Of a stretch of DNA of 64,000 nt, positions 47,097-56,469 are shown piece by piece. Origin of the DNA: Gemmatimonadota bacterium (GTDB lineage Bacteria > Gemmatimonadota > Gemmatimonadetes > Longimicrobiales > Gaopeijiaceae); the NCBI GenBank assembly GCA_007126575.1, contig SLBA01000002.1, positions 18,653-82,652 of the forward strand, in the 5' to 3' direction. The notes beneath the pieces were generated by a model. That model was given only the letters and a program-made list of their open reading frames with translations. It was not told the origin of the DNA and made no database searches. A program made the position numbers and the translations under genes. Numbering within the stretch: position 1 is the stretch's first letter; every line of letters starts with the position of its first letter.

Positions 47097-50000
47097 ATGC
47101 GCTATCCCGACCTTCCCGAATCCCTCGGCGCCCTCGAAGAGACGCTCCTCGAGCAGTGGCGTGACGAGGACCTCTTTGAGGCTACCCAGCGAGCCAGCGC
47201 CGAGGGCGTGCCCTTCGTCTTCTACGAGGGCCCCCCGACCGCAAATGGCCGGCCGGGGCTGCACCACATCATCTCGAGAACCGTCAAGGACCTGGTCTGC
47301 CGGTATCGGTCGATGCAGGGCCGGAGCGTCACGCGGATCGCCGGGTGGGACACCCACGGCCTTCCCGTCGAGATCGAGGCCGAGAAGAAGCTGGGCATCT
47401 CCGGCAAGCCCGAAATCGAGGCGGTTGGGATCGCCCGCTTCAACGAGGTGTGCCGGGACTCGGTCTTCACCTACAAGGAGGAGTGGGAGCGGCTGTCGGA
47501 GCGCATCGCGTACTGGCTCGACTACTCCAATCCGTACGTCACCTTCCACACCGAGTACATCGAGTCGGTGTGGGCGATCCTGAAGCAGCTGAACGAGAAG
47601 GGGCTGATCTACCGGGGACACAAGAGTGTGCCCTACTGCCCGCGGTGCGGAACTACGCTCTCGTCGCACGAGGTGGCGCAGGGGTACCGGGACATCCCCG
47701 ACCCGTCGCTCTACTTCCTGTGCGACTGGGTCGACGCCAAGGGGGCCCCGGATCCCGACGGCCGCACCTTCATGGCGTGGACCACCACCCCGTGGACGGT
47801 GCCCTCGAACACCGCGCTCGCCGTCCATGCCGACCTTCCCTACGTCGAGGTGGCCTGGGAGGGGCGCCGGGTGGTGATCGCCGAGGACCGGCTCGAGGCC
47901 CTCTTCGGCGAGGCTGCCGAGGTGCTCCGTCGCTACTCGGGCGCGGAGCTGGTCGGGCAGCGCTATTCGCGCCCCCTCGAGATCGTGCCCGTACCCGAAG
48001 AGGACCGGCCACTCGCGTGGAGGGTGGTCGCCGAGGACTTCGTTTCGGCCGAGGACGGTACCGGAATCGTCCACATGGCACCCGCCTTCGGAGCCGACGA
48101 CTTCGCCGCCGGGGAGCGGCATGGATTCCCCCTCCTGCGACCGGTCGATGACCGCGGCTGCTTCCGCGAAGAGATTCCGATCGTGGGAGGGCGCTTCGTG
48201 AAAGAGGCGGATCCCGCGCTGGTCGAGGCGCTTCGCGACCGGGGCCGGCTCTTCCGGATCGACGAGATCGAGCACTCCTATCCGCACTGCTGGCGCTGCT
48301 CCTCTCCCCTCATCTACATGGCCCGCGACTCCTGGTTCGCCCGTACGTCGACCCTCAAGGACTCGATGCTGCGCAACAACGCCGCCATCAACTGGCTGCC
48401 CCCCGAGGTCGGTGAAGGCCGCATGGGCGAATGGCTGGCGAACAATGTGGACTGGGCGCTCTCCCGCGATCGCTTCTGGGGCACCCCCATCCCGGTCTGG
48501 GTGAACGACGAGGACCCCGGTGAGGTGGAGTGGGTCGGATCGCTCGAGGAGCTCGACCGGAAGGTCGGAGGGCTCCCCGAGGACTTCGATCCGCACCGGC
48601 CCTTCATCGACGAGCTGACCTGGCCGGCGCCCGGTGGGTCGGGAACCATGCGCCGCGACCCGGCGGTCCTCGACGTCTGGTTCGACTCTGGCGCGATGCC
48701 GTACGCCCAGTGGCACTGGCCCCACGAGAACGACGAGAGCTTCGAGCGCCACTTTCCCGCCGACTTCATCTCGGAGGGACTCGACCAGACCCGCGGCTGG
48801 TTCTACTCGCTCCTGGCGATCAGCACGATGCTCGAGCGGGGCCCGGCCTACCGGAACGTGATCGTCAACGGCCTCATCCTCGACGCCGACGGGCAGAAGA
48901 TGTCGAAGTCGAAGGGGAACACGGTGAACCCGTGGGAGGCGATCGAGGAGTTCGGCTCCGACCCCCTGCGCTGGTACATGGTCACGGTGTCGAACCCGTG
49001 GGCCGCCAAGCGCTACGATCCCGAGGGGGTCCGCGAGGCCTCGCGGAAGCTCTTCGACACCCTGCTGAACACCTACCGATTCTTCGCGCTCTACGCGAAC
49101 GTCGAGGACTGGCAGCCCGGAGAGCTGGATCCCGCACCCGAAGACCGGAGCCTCCTGGATCGATGGCTCCTTTCCCGGCTGCATCGCACGGTCGCGGCCG
49201 TCGACGCCGATCTGGACGAGTACCAGCTCACCCGGGGCTACCGCCTGGTGGTCGACTTCCTGAACGAGGACCTCTCCAACTGGTTCGTGCGCCGCTCCCG
49301 GGCCCGCTTCTGGGGCAATGGCGATGCCGACGATACCCGGGCCGCCTTCCGGACGCTCTGGGAGGCCCTCACGGTCTCGGCGCGCCTTCTGGGCCCGATC
49401 ACCCCCTTCTTCGCGGACTGGCTGCACCGAGCGCTCACCGAGGGGCAGAGCGTTCATCTCACGCGCTTTCCCATTGCGGACGAGGGACGCTTCGAGGAGC
49501 GCCTCGAAGAGGAGATGGCGGGGGTCCGCGCCCTCGTATCGCTGGGCCGGGCCGCGCGCGAGGATGTGCGGATCCGGGTCCGTCAGCCGCTGCGAACCCT
49601 CTACGCCGTGCTCCCCGACGGCCAACGGCCGCGCGATGAGGTCCTTGCGGTCCTCAAGGACGAGTTGAATGTGAAGGAGGTCTCCTTCCTGGACTCCGCC
49701 GAGGAGCTCGTGCGGCTCGCCGCCCGACCCCGCTTCCAGGTCCTGGGACCCCACTTCAAGCAGAACAGCCAGGAGGCGGGCGATACCATCCGGGAGCTGC
49801 CGGCCGACAAGCTCGAGGCCTTCCGCCGCGGAGAGCCCGTCTCGATCTCGGTGGGGGGCGACGAGGTCCTCCTGCATTCTGACTGGCTCGAGGTGGTCGA
49901 GGAGGCGGCGGGCGCCCTGGTGGTGAAATCCGAAGACGGCTACACGGCGGCGCTCGACCCGACGCTCGACGAGGAGCTTCGGACCGAGGGAATGGCCCGC

Positions 50001-50255
50001 GAGCTCGTCAACCGCATTCAGCGGCTGCGCAAGGATGCCGGGCTCGAGATTACCGACCGCATCGAGCTGGCGATCGAGGGTCCCGAGGAGGTCTCCCGGG
50101 CGCTCGACAGCCACCGGGAGTTCATCACCGGCGAGACCCTGGCCCTCTCCCTCGCCGAGGGCGAGGCATCGGCGTCCGGATACGCGGACGCCCTTTCGGA
50201 CGAGGTCGACGGGATCCCGATACGGGTCGCCCTGCGCCGTGCAGGTCCCGGGTGA
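47097..50255 (+). CDS. ileS: Isoleucyl-tRNA synthetase, type 2, with GXHH in place of HXGH
   Basis: Charges tRNA-Ile, 1052 aa, cytosolic. The length, the WDTHGLPVE block and the domain pattern fit the eukaryote-like type 2 IleRS. The HIGH motif region reads ANGRPGLHH: G54-L55-H56-H57, so H and G of HXGH are swapped. KMSKSKGN lies near residue 600. The CP1 editing domain includes FMAWTTTPWTVPSNTALAV. Zinc-type cysteine pairs appear at CPRCG and CWRCSS. The ATG follows divIVA by 12 bases, leaving no room for a T-box leader. GXHH enzymes are reported as strongly mupirocin-resistant. Confidence 0.95.
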   Translation: MRYPDLPESLGALEETLLEQWRDEDLFEATQRASAEGVPFVFYEGPPTANGRPGLHHIISRTVKDLVCRYRSMQGRSVTRIAGWDTHGLPVEIEAEKKLGISGKPEIEAVGIARFNEVCRDSVFTYKEEWERLSERIAYWLDYSNPYVTFHTEYIESVWAILKQLNEKGLIYRGHKSVPYCPRCGTTLSSHEVAQGYRDIPDPSLYFLCDWVDAKGAPDPDGRTFMAWTTTPWTVPSNTALAVHADLPYVEVAWEGRRVVIAEDRLEALFGEAAEVLRRYSGAELVGQRYSRPLEIVPVPEEDRPLAWRVVAEDFVSAEDGTGIVHMAPAFGADDFAAGERHGFPLLRPVDDRGCFREEIPIVGGRFVKEADPALVEALRDRGRLFRIDEIEHSYPHCWRCSSPLIYMARDSWFARTSTLKDSMLRNNAAINWLPPEVGEGRMGEWLANNVDWALSRDRFWGTPIPVWVNDEDPGEVEWVGSLEELDRKVGGLPEDFDPHRPFIDELTWPAPGGSGTMRRDPAVLDVWFDSGAMPYAQWHWPHENDESFERHFPADFISEGLDQTRGWFYSLLAISTMLERGPAYRNVIVNGLILDADGQKMSKSKGNTVNPWEAIEEFGSDPLRWYMVTVSNPWAAKRYDPEGVREASRKLFDTLLNTYRFFALYANVEDWQPGELDPAPEDRSLLDRWLLSRLHRTVAAVDADLDEYQLTRGYRLVVDFLNEDLSNWFVRRSRARFWGNGDADDTRAAFRTLWEALTVSARLLGPITPFFADWLHRALTEGQSVHLTRFPIADEGRFEERLEEEMAGVRALVSLGRAAREDVRIRVRQPLRTLYAVLPDGQRPRDEVLAVLKDELNVKEVSFLDSAEELVRLAARPRFQVLGPHFKQNSQEAGDTIRELPADKLEAFRRGEPVSISVGGDEVLLHSDWLEVVEEAAGALVVKSEDGYTAALDPTLDEELRTEGMARELVNRIQRLRKDAGLEITDRIELAIEGPEEVSRALDSHREFITGETLALSLAEGEASASGYADALSDEVDGIPIRVALRRAGPG

Positions 50256-50262
50256 GGTCGCC

Positions 50263-51270
50263 ATGATGGCCCCGTCCTCGGTCCCGTCGCCCTCGAAGGG
50301 TTCGCCCTCGGGGGACCGGAGGGCGTTCGAGGTGGGTCCGGACTCCGAGGGCGACCGCCTCGACCGCTGGCTCTCGGAGCGGGTGGAGCTGTCGCGGACC
50401 CGGGTGGCGGCGCTGATCGAAAGTGGCGACGTGCTCCTAAATGGGGTGCGCCCCCGCAAGGCCGAACCGCTCGCTCCCGGGGACCGGATCGAAATGTCCG
50501 TCCCCGAGCCCGAACCGATCACGGCCGAGGCCGAGGACCTCCCGCTCGAGATCGTGTACGAGGACGAGGACCTCCTCGTGGTGAACAAGCCCGCCGGGAT
50601 GGTGGTGCATCCGGCGAAGGGACATCCGCGCGGGACCCTGGTCAACGCGCTCCTGCACCACGTCACCGACCTGTCGGGGATCGGGGGGAAGCTGCGACCC
50701 GGGATCGTCCATCGACTCGATCGGGAGACTTCGGGCCTCCTGGTGGTGGCCAAGAACGATCCCACCCACCAGGCCCTCTCCGACGCACTTCGCAAGCGCA
50801 AGGTGCGGCGGCTCTACCGGGCGCTCAGCTGGGGGCATCTCTCCGAGTCCCCCCTCACCATCGACGCTCCCCTGGGCCGGGATCCGGCGGAGCGCACCCG
50901 GCGCGCCGTGGTCGCCGACGGGAAGCGCGCGGTGACCCACGCCCGGGTCGTGGACCGACTCCCCGCGGCCGAGCTGCTCGACGTGGCGCTCGAGACGGGG
51001 CGGACCCACCAGATCCGGGTTCACCTGGCCCACATCGGGCACCCGATCGTCGGAGACGAAACCTACGGTGCCGGGTGGAGCCGTGGAATGAGCGGAGCGG
51101 TTCGCGGGTGGGCACGGGAGCTCGAGGCGATGGCGGATCGCCAGTTCCTGCACGCCCGGCGGCTGGCCTTCCGACATCCGTCGACCGGCGAGCTTCTCGA
51201 CCTGCGGATTCCCCTCCCACCGGATCTGGAGCGGATCATCGAATGGGCGCACGGGAAGGAGGATCGATGA
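50263..51270 (+). CDS. 23S rRNA pseudouridine synthase, RluD family
   Basis: A 335-aa RluA/RluD-type pseudouridine synthase. The N-terminal S4 RNA-binding domain includes RLDRWLSERVELSRTRVAALIESGDVLLNG. The catalytic domain includes the active-site Asp in GIVHRLDRETSGLLVVAK, and LETGRTHQIRVHLAHIGHPIVGDETYG follows. The start is ATG 50263 or ATG 50266, 8-11 bases after the ileS stop, with GGTGAGGT just upstream. The stop overlaps the Roadblock gene (ATGA). The substrate position (1911/1915/1917 for RluD) is family inference. Confidence 0.92.
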   Translation: MMAPSSVPSPSKGSPSGDRRAFEVGPDSEGDRLDRWLSERVELSRTRVAALIESGDVLLNGVRPRKAEPLAPGDRIEMSVPEPEPITAEAEDLPLEIVYEDEDLLVVNKPAGMVVHPAKGHPRGTLVNALLHHVTDLSGIGGKLRPGIVHRLDRETSGLLVVAKNDPTHQALSDALRKRKVRRLYRALSWGHLSESPLTIDAPLGRDPAERTRRAVVADGKRAVTHARVVDRLPAAELLDVALETGRTHQIRVHLAHIGHPIVGDETYGAGWSRGMSGAVRGWARELEAMADRQFLHARRLAFRHPSTGELLDLRIPLPPDLERIIEWAHGKEDR

Positions 51271-51821
51271 CGCCGAAGGCACCACTGAGTCGGTCCGAGG
51301 CGGTCGAGACCGCCGGGTACCTGCAGACGATCGTCGATGAGCTGGGATCGCTCCCCTCGCTGCGCCGTGTGGTTCTGCTGGACCGGGCGGGGCGCGTGAT
51401 CGCACGCCATGGGGTCGAGGGGCGCTCGGCCCTGACCCGACTGGCGACCCTCGCCGCGGCCCTTCACGCGACCTCGGCCCGACTCTCCGAGATGGCCGGA
51501 GATCCGGGGCGATCGGTCCTGCGCATGGAGACCGACCGGGGGGTCGTGATCCTGATTCCACTGGCGCGCCCCTCGACACAGATCATCCTGCTCGTTCTGG
51601 AAGAGGGGGTGGCCACGCTCCCCGGGGAGGCGGAATCCCTCCTCCGGGAGATTGCCTGGGTCGATGACGCCGGATGGTCGGTGACCGATCCTCTCGAATT
51701 CGAGGCGTCGCTCACCCGATCGCTGGATTCGATCGAGGATGCTTCCGACGACGCCGGCGAAGTCGACGAAGAGAAGCACGCTGGATCATCCGATGATTCC
51801 GATGGGGAGGGGGCCCGATGA
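51267..51821 (+). CDS. Roadblock/LC7-like domain protein
   Basis: 184 aa. The pattern LPSLRRVVLLDRAGRVIARHG followed by helix LATLAAALHATSARLSEMAGD and strands with GVVILIPL fits a Roadblock/LC7 domain (about 10-115), the fold of MglB-type regulators of small Ras-like GTPases. The C-terminal 60 residues are acidic and disordered. No MglA GTPase gene is nearby. Both ends are coupled by ATGA overlaps to rluD and to the tandem AAA+ gene, which suggests function with the latter. Confidence 0.72.
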   Translation: MTPKAPLSRSEAVETAGYLQTIVDELGSLPSLRRVVLLDRAGRVIARHGVEGRSALTRLATLAAALHATSARLSEMAGDPGRSVLRMETDRGVVILIPLARPSTQIILLVLEEGVATLPGEAESLLREIAWVDDAGWSVTDPLEFEASLTRSLDSIEDASDDAGEVDEEKHAGSSDDSDGEGAR

Positions 51822-53713
51822 GCACCGGACTGGATGCGGGGCTGACATTCGAGACCTTCGTGGTCGGCCCGGCGAATCGCCTGGCTTCCGCCGCGGCTCA
51901 CCGGGCGGCGGAGTCTCCCGGACAGGGGTACAACCCCCTTTTCCTCTACTCCGCGTCGGGGCTGGGCAAGTCACACATCCTCTCGGCGATCGCCCAGCAC
52001 ACCGAGCGCATGAACCCCGAGGCCACCGTGCGGTACGAGACGGTCGAGGGGTACCTCGACAACCTGACGCGGGCGCTGCAGAAGGGCGACGAGGGGATCG
52101 CCCGGGACCATTATCGGGAGTCCGACGTCCTCCTCCTCGACGATGTCCAGTTCCTGACCGGACAGGCCGAGGCGCAGGAGATGCTCCTGCGCACCCTCGA
52201 CACCCTGACCTCGCGTGGCGGGCAGGTCGTGCTCGCCTCCGACCGGCCTCCGGCCGAGATCAACGATCTCGACGCGCGCCTCCTCTCGCGTTTCTCGGGT
52301 GGGCTGATCGTCGACATCGGCCAGCCCGACTACGAGACCCGGGTCGCCATCATCCGTCGCAAGGCCGAGGACCGCGGGGCGGAGCTGGCTCCCGGCGTCG
52401 CCGAGGTCGTGGCACGATACCCCTTCGGGAACGTGAGAGAGCTCCAGGGCGCCCTCAACCGCCTGCTCGCCGTGCAGGAGCTCGAGGAGCGCACGATCAA
52501 GGAAGGCGACGTGCCCGGCATCCTCGGTGTCCCTCCGGGGGGGGGAGATGGGCCGGCGAAGGAATCGGCCACGGCCGCTCCGGCGCCGCCGGTCGCCCCC
52601 CCCCGACCGGAGGAGTCCGCTCCGCCGCCGGAGCCTGCCTGGAAGTCGGCGTTCCGCGAGGTCATCGAGGCGGTCGAGGCGGCCGGGTTCTCGTCTCAGC
52701 GCCTGCGACGTCACCTCGATGGCCGGGCGGAGCCCGAGGACTGGCGCGAGGTCCTCCGCCAACTGCGGGCCGACGTAGATCGTCTGCGTGAAATGAAGGC
52801 CGAGCTCGAGAGGCTGGGAAATCCCTGGCCCGAGGCGGCGGCGACCCTCCTGCGGGATCCCGAGCGGATCGAAGAGGCCGAGAACCTGCTGGCCTCGGCC
52901 CGCGAGCGCGCCCGCTCCTTCCCCTCGGTCACCCCTGGCCCCGACCTGGGGGCACTCGCCGACCGCTTCCCTCGGCTGGCCGTGCGGGCCGCCGAGGAGA
53001 CGATGGCCGGAGAGCGCCCCCAGTACAACCCGCTGTACCTCCACTCCACCGAGGAGGGCCGACTCCGCCTCTTCCTCGAGGGGGTCGCGCGCTCCTACCG
53101 GGCGCAGCACTCCGGCGCCCGGGTGGCGATGATCTCGGTCCCCGAATTCGCCGAGGAGTTCATTCGGGCGATCTCCGACGGGGTCGCCGGGGCATGGCGT
53201 GAGCGCTGGTGGACCGTGGATCTCCTCCTCCTTCACAAGGTCGAGGGGCTGGCCTTCACCGAGCGCGCGCAGGAGGAATTCTTCCACCTGTTCGAAGCGC
53301 TGAAGCGTCAGGGAGGGCGGATCATCCTGACCGGTGACCGGCCGCCGGGCGGGCTCGAGGGGGTCGAAGAGCGGCTGCGGACCCGATTCGAAGGGGGGCT
53401 CGTCGTCGACCTCGGCAAGGACGAGGGGAGCTCGACGTCGAGGGCGGCCGAGGGCGAGGAACGTCCGGGCCACCCCGCCTCGAGTGGGCCGGATCCCTCC
53501 GAGGGAGAGGACATCCTCTCGGCACTCCGGGCCTTCGCCGGGGTTGTCGAGGACGAGCAGGCCGCAGCGGCCCGGGGGGCCTCGGACGCCGGAGGTGTGC
53601 TCGAGACCGCCGCCCGTGTCGCCGATGACCGCGAGGAGTGGTCTCCGCACCGCGAGCGGGTGGTCTGGGTGTGGCCGCACCTGAACGAGCGGATCGTCGA
53701 GGAGGACGGGTGA
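51818..53713 (+). CDS. Tandem DnaA-like AAA+ protein, second half degenerate
   Basis: A 631-aa protein with two DnaA domain III-like halves. The first (about 8-235) is intact: FVVGPANRLASAAA, YNPLFLYSASGLGKSH (K51), Walker B LLLDDVQF (D108, D109), sensor-I region LASDRPP, arginine finger R158 and sensor-II region NVRELQGALNRL. A Pro/Ala linker and helical region (about 240-390) follow. The second half repeats YNPLYLHS but has STEEGRLRLF in place of the P-loop and LLLLHKVEGL in place of Walker B, so it cannot hydrolyse ATP. TGDRPP and RTRFEGGLVVDLG persist. There is no DnaA domain IV helix-turn-helix, so it is not the replication initiator. Its role is unknown. Confidence 0.85.
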   Translation: MSTGLDAGLTFETFVVGPANRLASAAAHRAAESPGQGYNPLFLYSASGLGKSHILSAIAQHTERMNPEATVRYETVEGYLDNLTRALQKGDEGIARDHYRESDVLLLDDVQFLTGQAEAQEMLLRTLDTLTSRGGQVVLASDRPPAEINDLDARLLSRFSGGLIVDIGQPDYETRVAIIRRKAEDRGAELAPGVAEVVARYPFGNVRELQGALNRLLAVQELEERTIKEGDVPGILGVPPGGGDGPAKESATAAPAPPVAPPRPEESAPPPEPAWKSAFREVIEAVEAAGFSSQRLRRHLDGRAEPEDWREVLRQLRADVDRLREMKAELERLGNPWPEAAATLLRDPERIEEAENLLASARERARSFPSVTPGPDLGALADRFPRLAVRAAEETMAGERPQYNPLYLHSTEEGRLRLFLEGVARSYRAQHSGARVAMISVPEFAEEFIRAISDGVAGAWRERWWTVDLLLLHKVEGLAFTERAQEEFFHLFEALKRQGGRIILTGDRPPGGLEGVEERLRTRFEGGLVVDLGKDEGSSTSRAAEGEERPGHPASSGPDPSEGEDILSALRAFAGVVEDEQAAAARGASDAGGVLETAARVADDREEWSPHRERVVWVWPHLNERIVEEDG

Positions 53714-53758
53714 GGAATCGAGTGAGGGGATTTCGAGGCTCCGGACGGTGGGGGCGCC

Positions 53759-55390
53759 ATGGCGATTGAAGGCCAACTCGAAGATGTGGGGCTGGCGGAC
53801 ATCTGCCAGCTCCTGGCGATGGGCCGCAAGACCGGGTGCCTGACGGTCACCGACCGCTCGTCCTTCGGGTACGTGTATTTCGACAACGGACGCGTGGTGT
53901 ACGCGAACGTCCTGAACCGTCCGGACCGACTGGGGGAGATCCTCGTGCGGGCGGGGGTGATCAACCGCGAAGACCTCTCCCAGGCGATGGAGCAGCAGGC
54001 TCGCGAACCGGGCCAGCGACTGGGACAGATCCTGGTGGCGCGCGGGGCACTGTCGGAAGAGGACCTCCTGCGGCACATCACGATCCAGATCGAGGAGGCC
54101 GTCTACCACCTGTTCACCTGGGAACGGGGCTCCTTTCACTTCGCTCCCGACGAGAAGCCCGAGGAGGAGGAGATCGCGGTCGTCTCGATCAATCCGGAGA
54201 GCCTGTTGCTCGAGGGGGCCCGGAGGGTCGACGAATGGTCGCTGATCGAGAAGAAGGTCCCCTCGATGGACCTGGTCTTCGCCCTCGACCGGGACCCTCA
54301 CGGAGACGAGGCCCTCGAACTCACTTCGCAGCAGGAGCGGATCATTCCCCTGATCGACGGGTCCCGCTCCGTAGAGGAACTCGCGGCCGAGGCCGGGATG
54401 GTCGACTTCGACGCGGCCAAGGCGATCTTCGGTCTGGTGCAGGCGGGGTTCGCACAGCGGACGGGGCGAAAGGAGCCTCGACGCTCCGAGACCGAGACCG
54501 AGGAGAGCATCACCCAGCACCTCAACCTCGCCCAGGCGTACGACCGGGCGGGAATGCTCGAGGACGCACGCCGAGAGTACGACGAGGTCCTGAAGCTGGA
54601 GCCCACGCAGGGCACGGCTCGACGACGACTGGCGCTGATCTCGCTGCGCGAGGGTCGACCCGAGGAAGCGCTGGAGCACTTCTCGAACGCACCCGACGAG
54701 GTGACGTCGAGCTATGCGGGGCTGCGCAACCGGGCCTACGCCCTCGAGCTCCTCGACCGGCCCGACGAGGCGCTCACCCTGCTCGACCGGGCGACGGAGC
54801 TGCGTGCCGGTGATCCGGAACTGCTGCTCACCCGCGCGATCCTCATGCTCAAGGCGAAGCGGGCGCGCCGGGCCACCGAGGTGTTTCGCAGGTACCGGGC
54901 GGGGCTGCCCAAGGGGACCCGCCCCCCCGCGCTCTACTACGCATACGCGATCCTGGCGGCCGCCTCGGCCGGCGACCGCGACGAGGCGCTCCGTCTCGGA
55001 CGTGAGGGGCTCGGGTCGTATCCGAGTCACGGCGCCGTGCTGGTGAACCTGGGCGTCGTGCTCGAGAGCCAGGGGGAGACCACCGCTGCGGAGGCCCTGT
55101 TCCTGCGCGCGGTGTCCGAGCCTCCGGCCCCGCCCCAGGGCCACAAGAACCTGGGTGACCTGGCGTACCGCAGGGGCGACCAGGCAGGTGCCCGGGCGCA
55201 CTTCGAGCGCGCTGTTCGCCTCGACCCGGAGATGGGCGACGACGTCTACCTGAAGCTCGGGAACCTGGCCTACAAGGATGGGGATCGGGACTGGGCCCTT
55301 CAGCTCTGGAGCAAGGCGCTCGAGCTGAACCCCCACAACGAGGTGGTGCGGACCAACCTCGACCTGGTGACCTCCTCGCCCGACCGATGA
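53759..55390 (+). CDS. PATAN (DUF4388) domain protein with TPR repeats
   Basis: A 543-aa protein. The N-terminus MAIEGQLEDVGLADICQLL with GYVYFDNGRVVYAN is a typical PATAN/DUF4388 domain (about 1-235 in total). Two GspE-N-like helical repeats (RLGEILVRAGVINREDL and RLGQILVARGALSEEDLL, 58-106) are inserted in it. The C-terminal half (about 250-535) is a series of TPR-like helix pairs. PATAN domains are known in signalling systems with Roadblock proteins and small GTPases. It probably works with the two genes before it. The ATG is 45 bases after the AAA+ gene, and the stop overlaps the metallopeptidase gene. Confidence 0.85.
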   Translation: MAIEGQLEDVGLADICQLLAMGRKTGCLTVTDRSSFGYVYFDNGRVVYANVLNRPDRLGEILVRAGVINREDLSQAMEQQAREPGQRLGQILVARGALSEEDLLRHITIQIEEAVYHLFTWERGSFHFAPDEKPEEEEIAVVSINPESLLLEGARRVDEWSLIEKKVPSMDLVFALDRDPHGDEALELTSQQERIIPLIDGSRSVEELAAEAGMVDFDAAKAIFGLVQAGFAQRTGRKEPRRSETETEESITQHLNLAQAYDRAGMLEDARREYDEVLKLEPTQGTARRRLALISLREGRPEEALEHFSNAPDEVTSSYAGLRNRAYALELLDRPDEALTLLDRATELRAGDPELLLTRAILMLKAKRARRATEVFRRYRAGLPKGTRPPALYYAYAILAAASAGDRDEALRLGREGLGSYPSHGAVLVNLGVVLESQGETTAAEALFLRAVSEPPAPPQGHKNLGDLAYRRGDQAGARAHFERAVRLDPEMGDDVYLKLGNLAYKDGDRDWALQLWSKALELNPHNEVVRTNLDLVTSSPDR

Positions 55391-56457
55391 TCCGCCTCCT
55401 CCTCGTCCTGAGCCTCTGGGCCGGCGGGGAGCCTCCACAGCTCTTCAGCCCCCAGTCCCTACTCCCCGCGGATCTCCCCGGAGCGGAACAGGCCCGCGTG
55501 GTCGTGCCCGTCGACCCATCGCTGGGCGACCGCCTCCGGGTGGTTCACTGGGAGGGCGACGAGGGGCGCGCGAACCAGGCGATCCAGGTTCTGGAGCGCT
55601 TTCCGGACCTGCCCGGCCTCCCCCCGGGGCTGCCGTCGAGCGCGGTGATCTACCTGGCTCCCGACCGGGAGACCTTCGACGCACTCACCGGCGGGCAGGT
55701 GCCGCACTGGGGGGCGGGCGTAGCGATCCCTTCCCGCTCGAGGATCGTGATCCCGCTGTTCGGGAACCCCTGGACGGGGGGCGATGTAGAGGCCCGGACC
55801 CTGCGTCACGAATGGGCCCACCTCGGGCTGCACGAGTACCTGACCGGGCTGCGGATCCCGCGCTGGTTCGACGAGGGCTACGCCCAATGGTCCTCCGGCG
55901 GATGGGACGTGGGGGCCATGTGGCGGCTTCGGGTGGCGCTGGCGCGCGGCACCGCGCCCCCTCTCGACTCCCTGAGCCTGGTCTGGCCGCGGGAGCGGGC
56001 CGATGCCGAGCTCGCGTACCTGCTTTCCGCCAGCGCGGTGAGCTTCCTCATCCAGGACAGCGGAGCCCGGGGGATGGAGGTCTTCCTGAGTCGGTGGGCC
56101 GAGACCCGGGACTTCGAGGGCAGCTTCCGGCGCACCTTCGGGCTCGCCACCGGCACCTTCGAGACCCGGTGGGTCCGGCATGTGAAGCAGCGCTACGGAT
56201 GGGTTCTCATGTTTCAGAACTCGGTGGTGTTCTGGGGGATCCTGGGACTCATCCTGATTGTCCTCTTCCGGATCCGTCGTCGCCGCGACCGCGAGCGCAT
56301 GGCGGCGCTTCGGGCGACCGAGCCCCCCGATCTGCCCGCCTACTGGGAACCACCGCGCCATCCGCCGATCGGGGGCTTCGAGGGAGAGGCGCGACTCGTC
56401 CGGAGCCGACCTCCGGGTGCTCCCGCGGATCTTGACCCTTCCCCTCCTTCGGAGTAG
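55387..56457 (+). CDS. Membrane-anchored MA-type metallopeptidase
   Basis: A 356-aa protein. An N-terminal hydrophobic segment (about 1-12) may be a short signal sequence. The zinc motif HEWAH is at 141-145, and DEGYAQW supplies the third ligand E163, the gluzincin pattern of peptidase family MA. A C-terminal membrane helix (about 274-292) followed by an Arg-rich stretch (RIRRRRDRERM) would place the catalytic domain outside the cytosol. The C-terminus is Pro-rich. The ATG overlaps the PATAN/TPR gene (ATGA), so it may be part of that module. The substrate is unknown. Confidence 0.82.
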   Translation: MIRLLLVLSLWAGGEPPQLFSPQSLLPADLPGAEQARVVVPVDPSLGDRLRVVHWEGDEGRANQAIQVLERFPDLPGLPPGLPSSAVIYLAPDRETFDALTGGQVPHWGAGVAIPSRSRIVIPLFGNPWTGGDVEARTLRHEWAHLGLHEYLTGLRIPRWFDEGYAQWSSGGWDVGAMWRLRVALARGTAPPLDSLSLVWPRERADAELAYLLSASAVSFLIQDSGARGMEVFLSRWAETRDFEGSFRRTFGLATGTFETRWVRHVKQRYGWVLMFQNSVVFWGILGLILIVLFRIRRRRDRERMAALRATEPPDLPAYWEPPRHPPIGGFEGEARLVRSRPPGAPADLDPSPPSE

Positions 56458-56469
56458 CATCCATCCACC

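Noticed and set aside
46332..50801. Very long open frame on the reverse strand opposite divIVA, ileS and the start of rluD
   Set aside because: In G+C-rich DNA the strand opposite real genes often lacks stops. Composition is unlike a protein, no domain is recognisable, and ileS on the other strand is certain.
51818..53713. Replication initiator DnaA
   Set aside because: The ATPase part matches, but the DNA-binding domain IV is missing, the second half is degenerate, and no dnaN or oriC-like DnaA-box cluster is near.
51971..55438. Long reverse-strand frame of over 1100 codons opposite the AAA+ and PATAN/TPR genes
   Set aside because: It mirrors codon bias of the + strand genes, shows no motifs, and the + strand products have clear domains.
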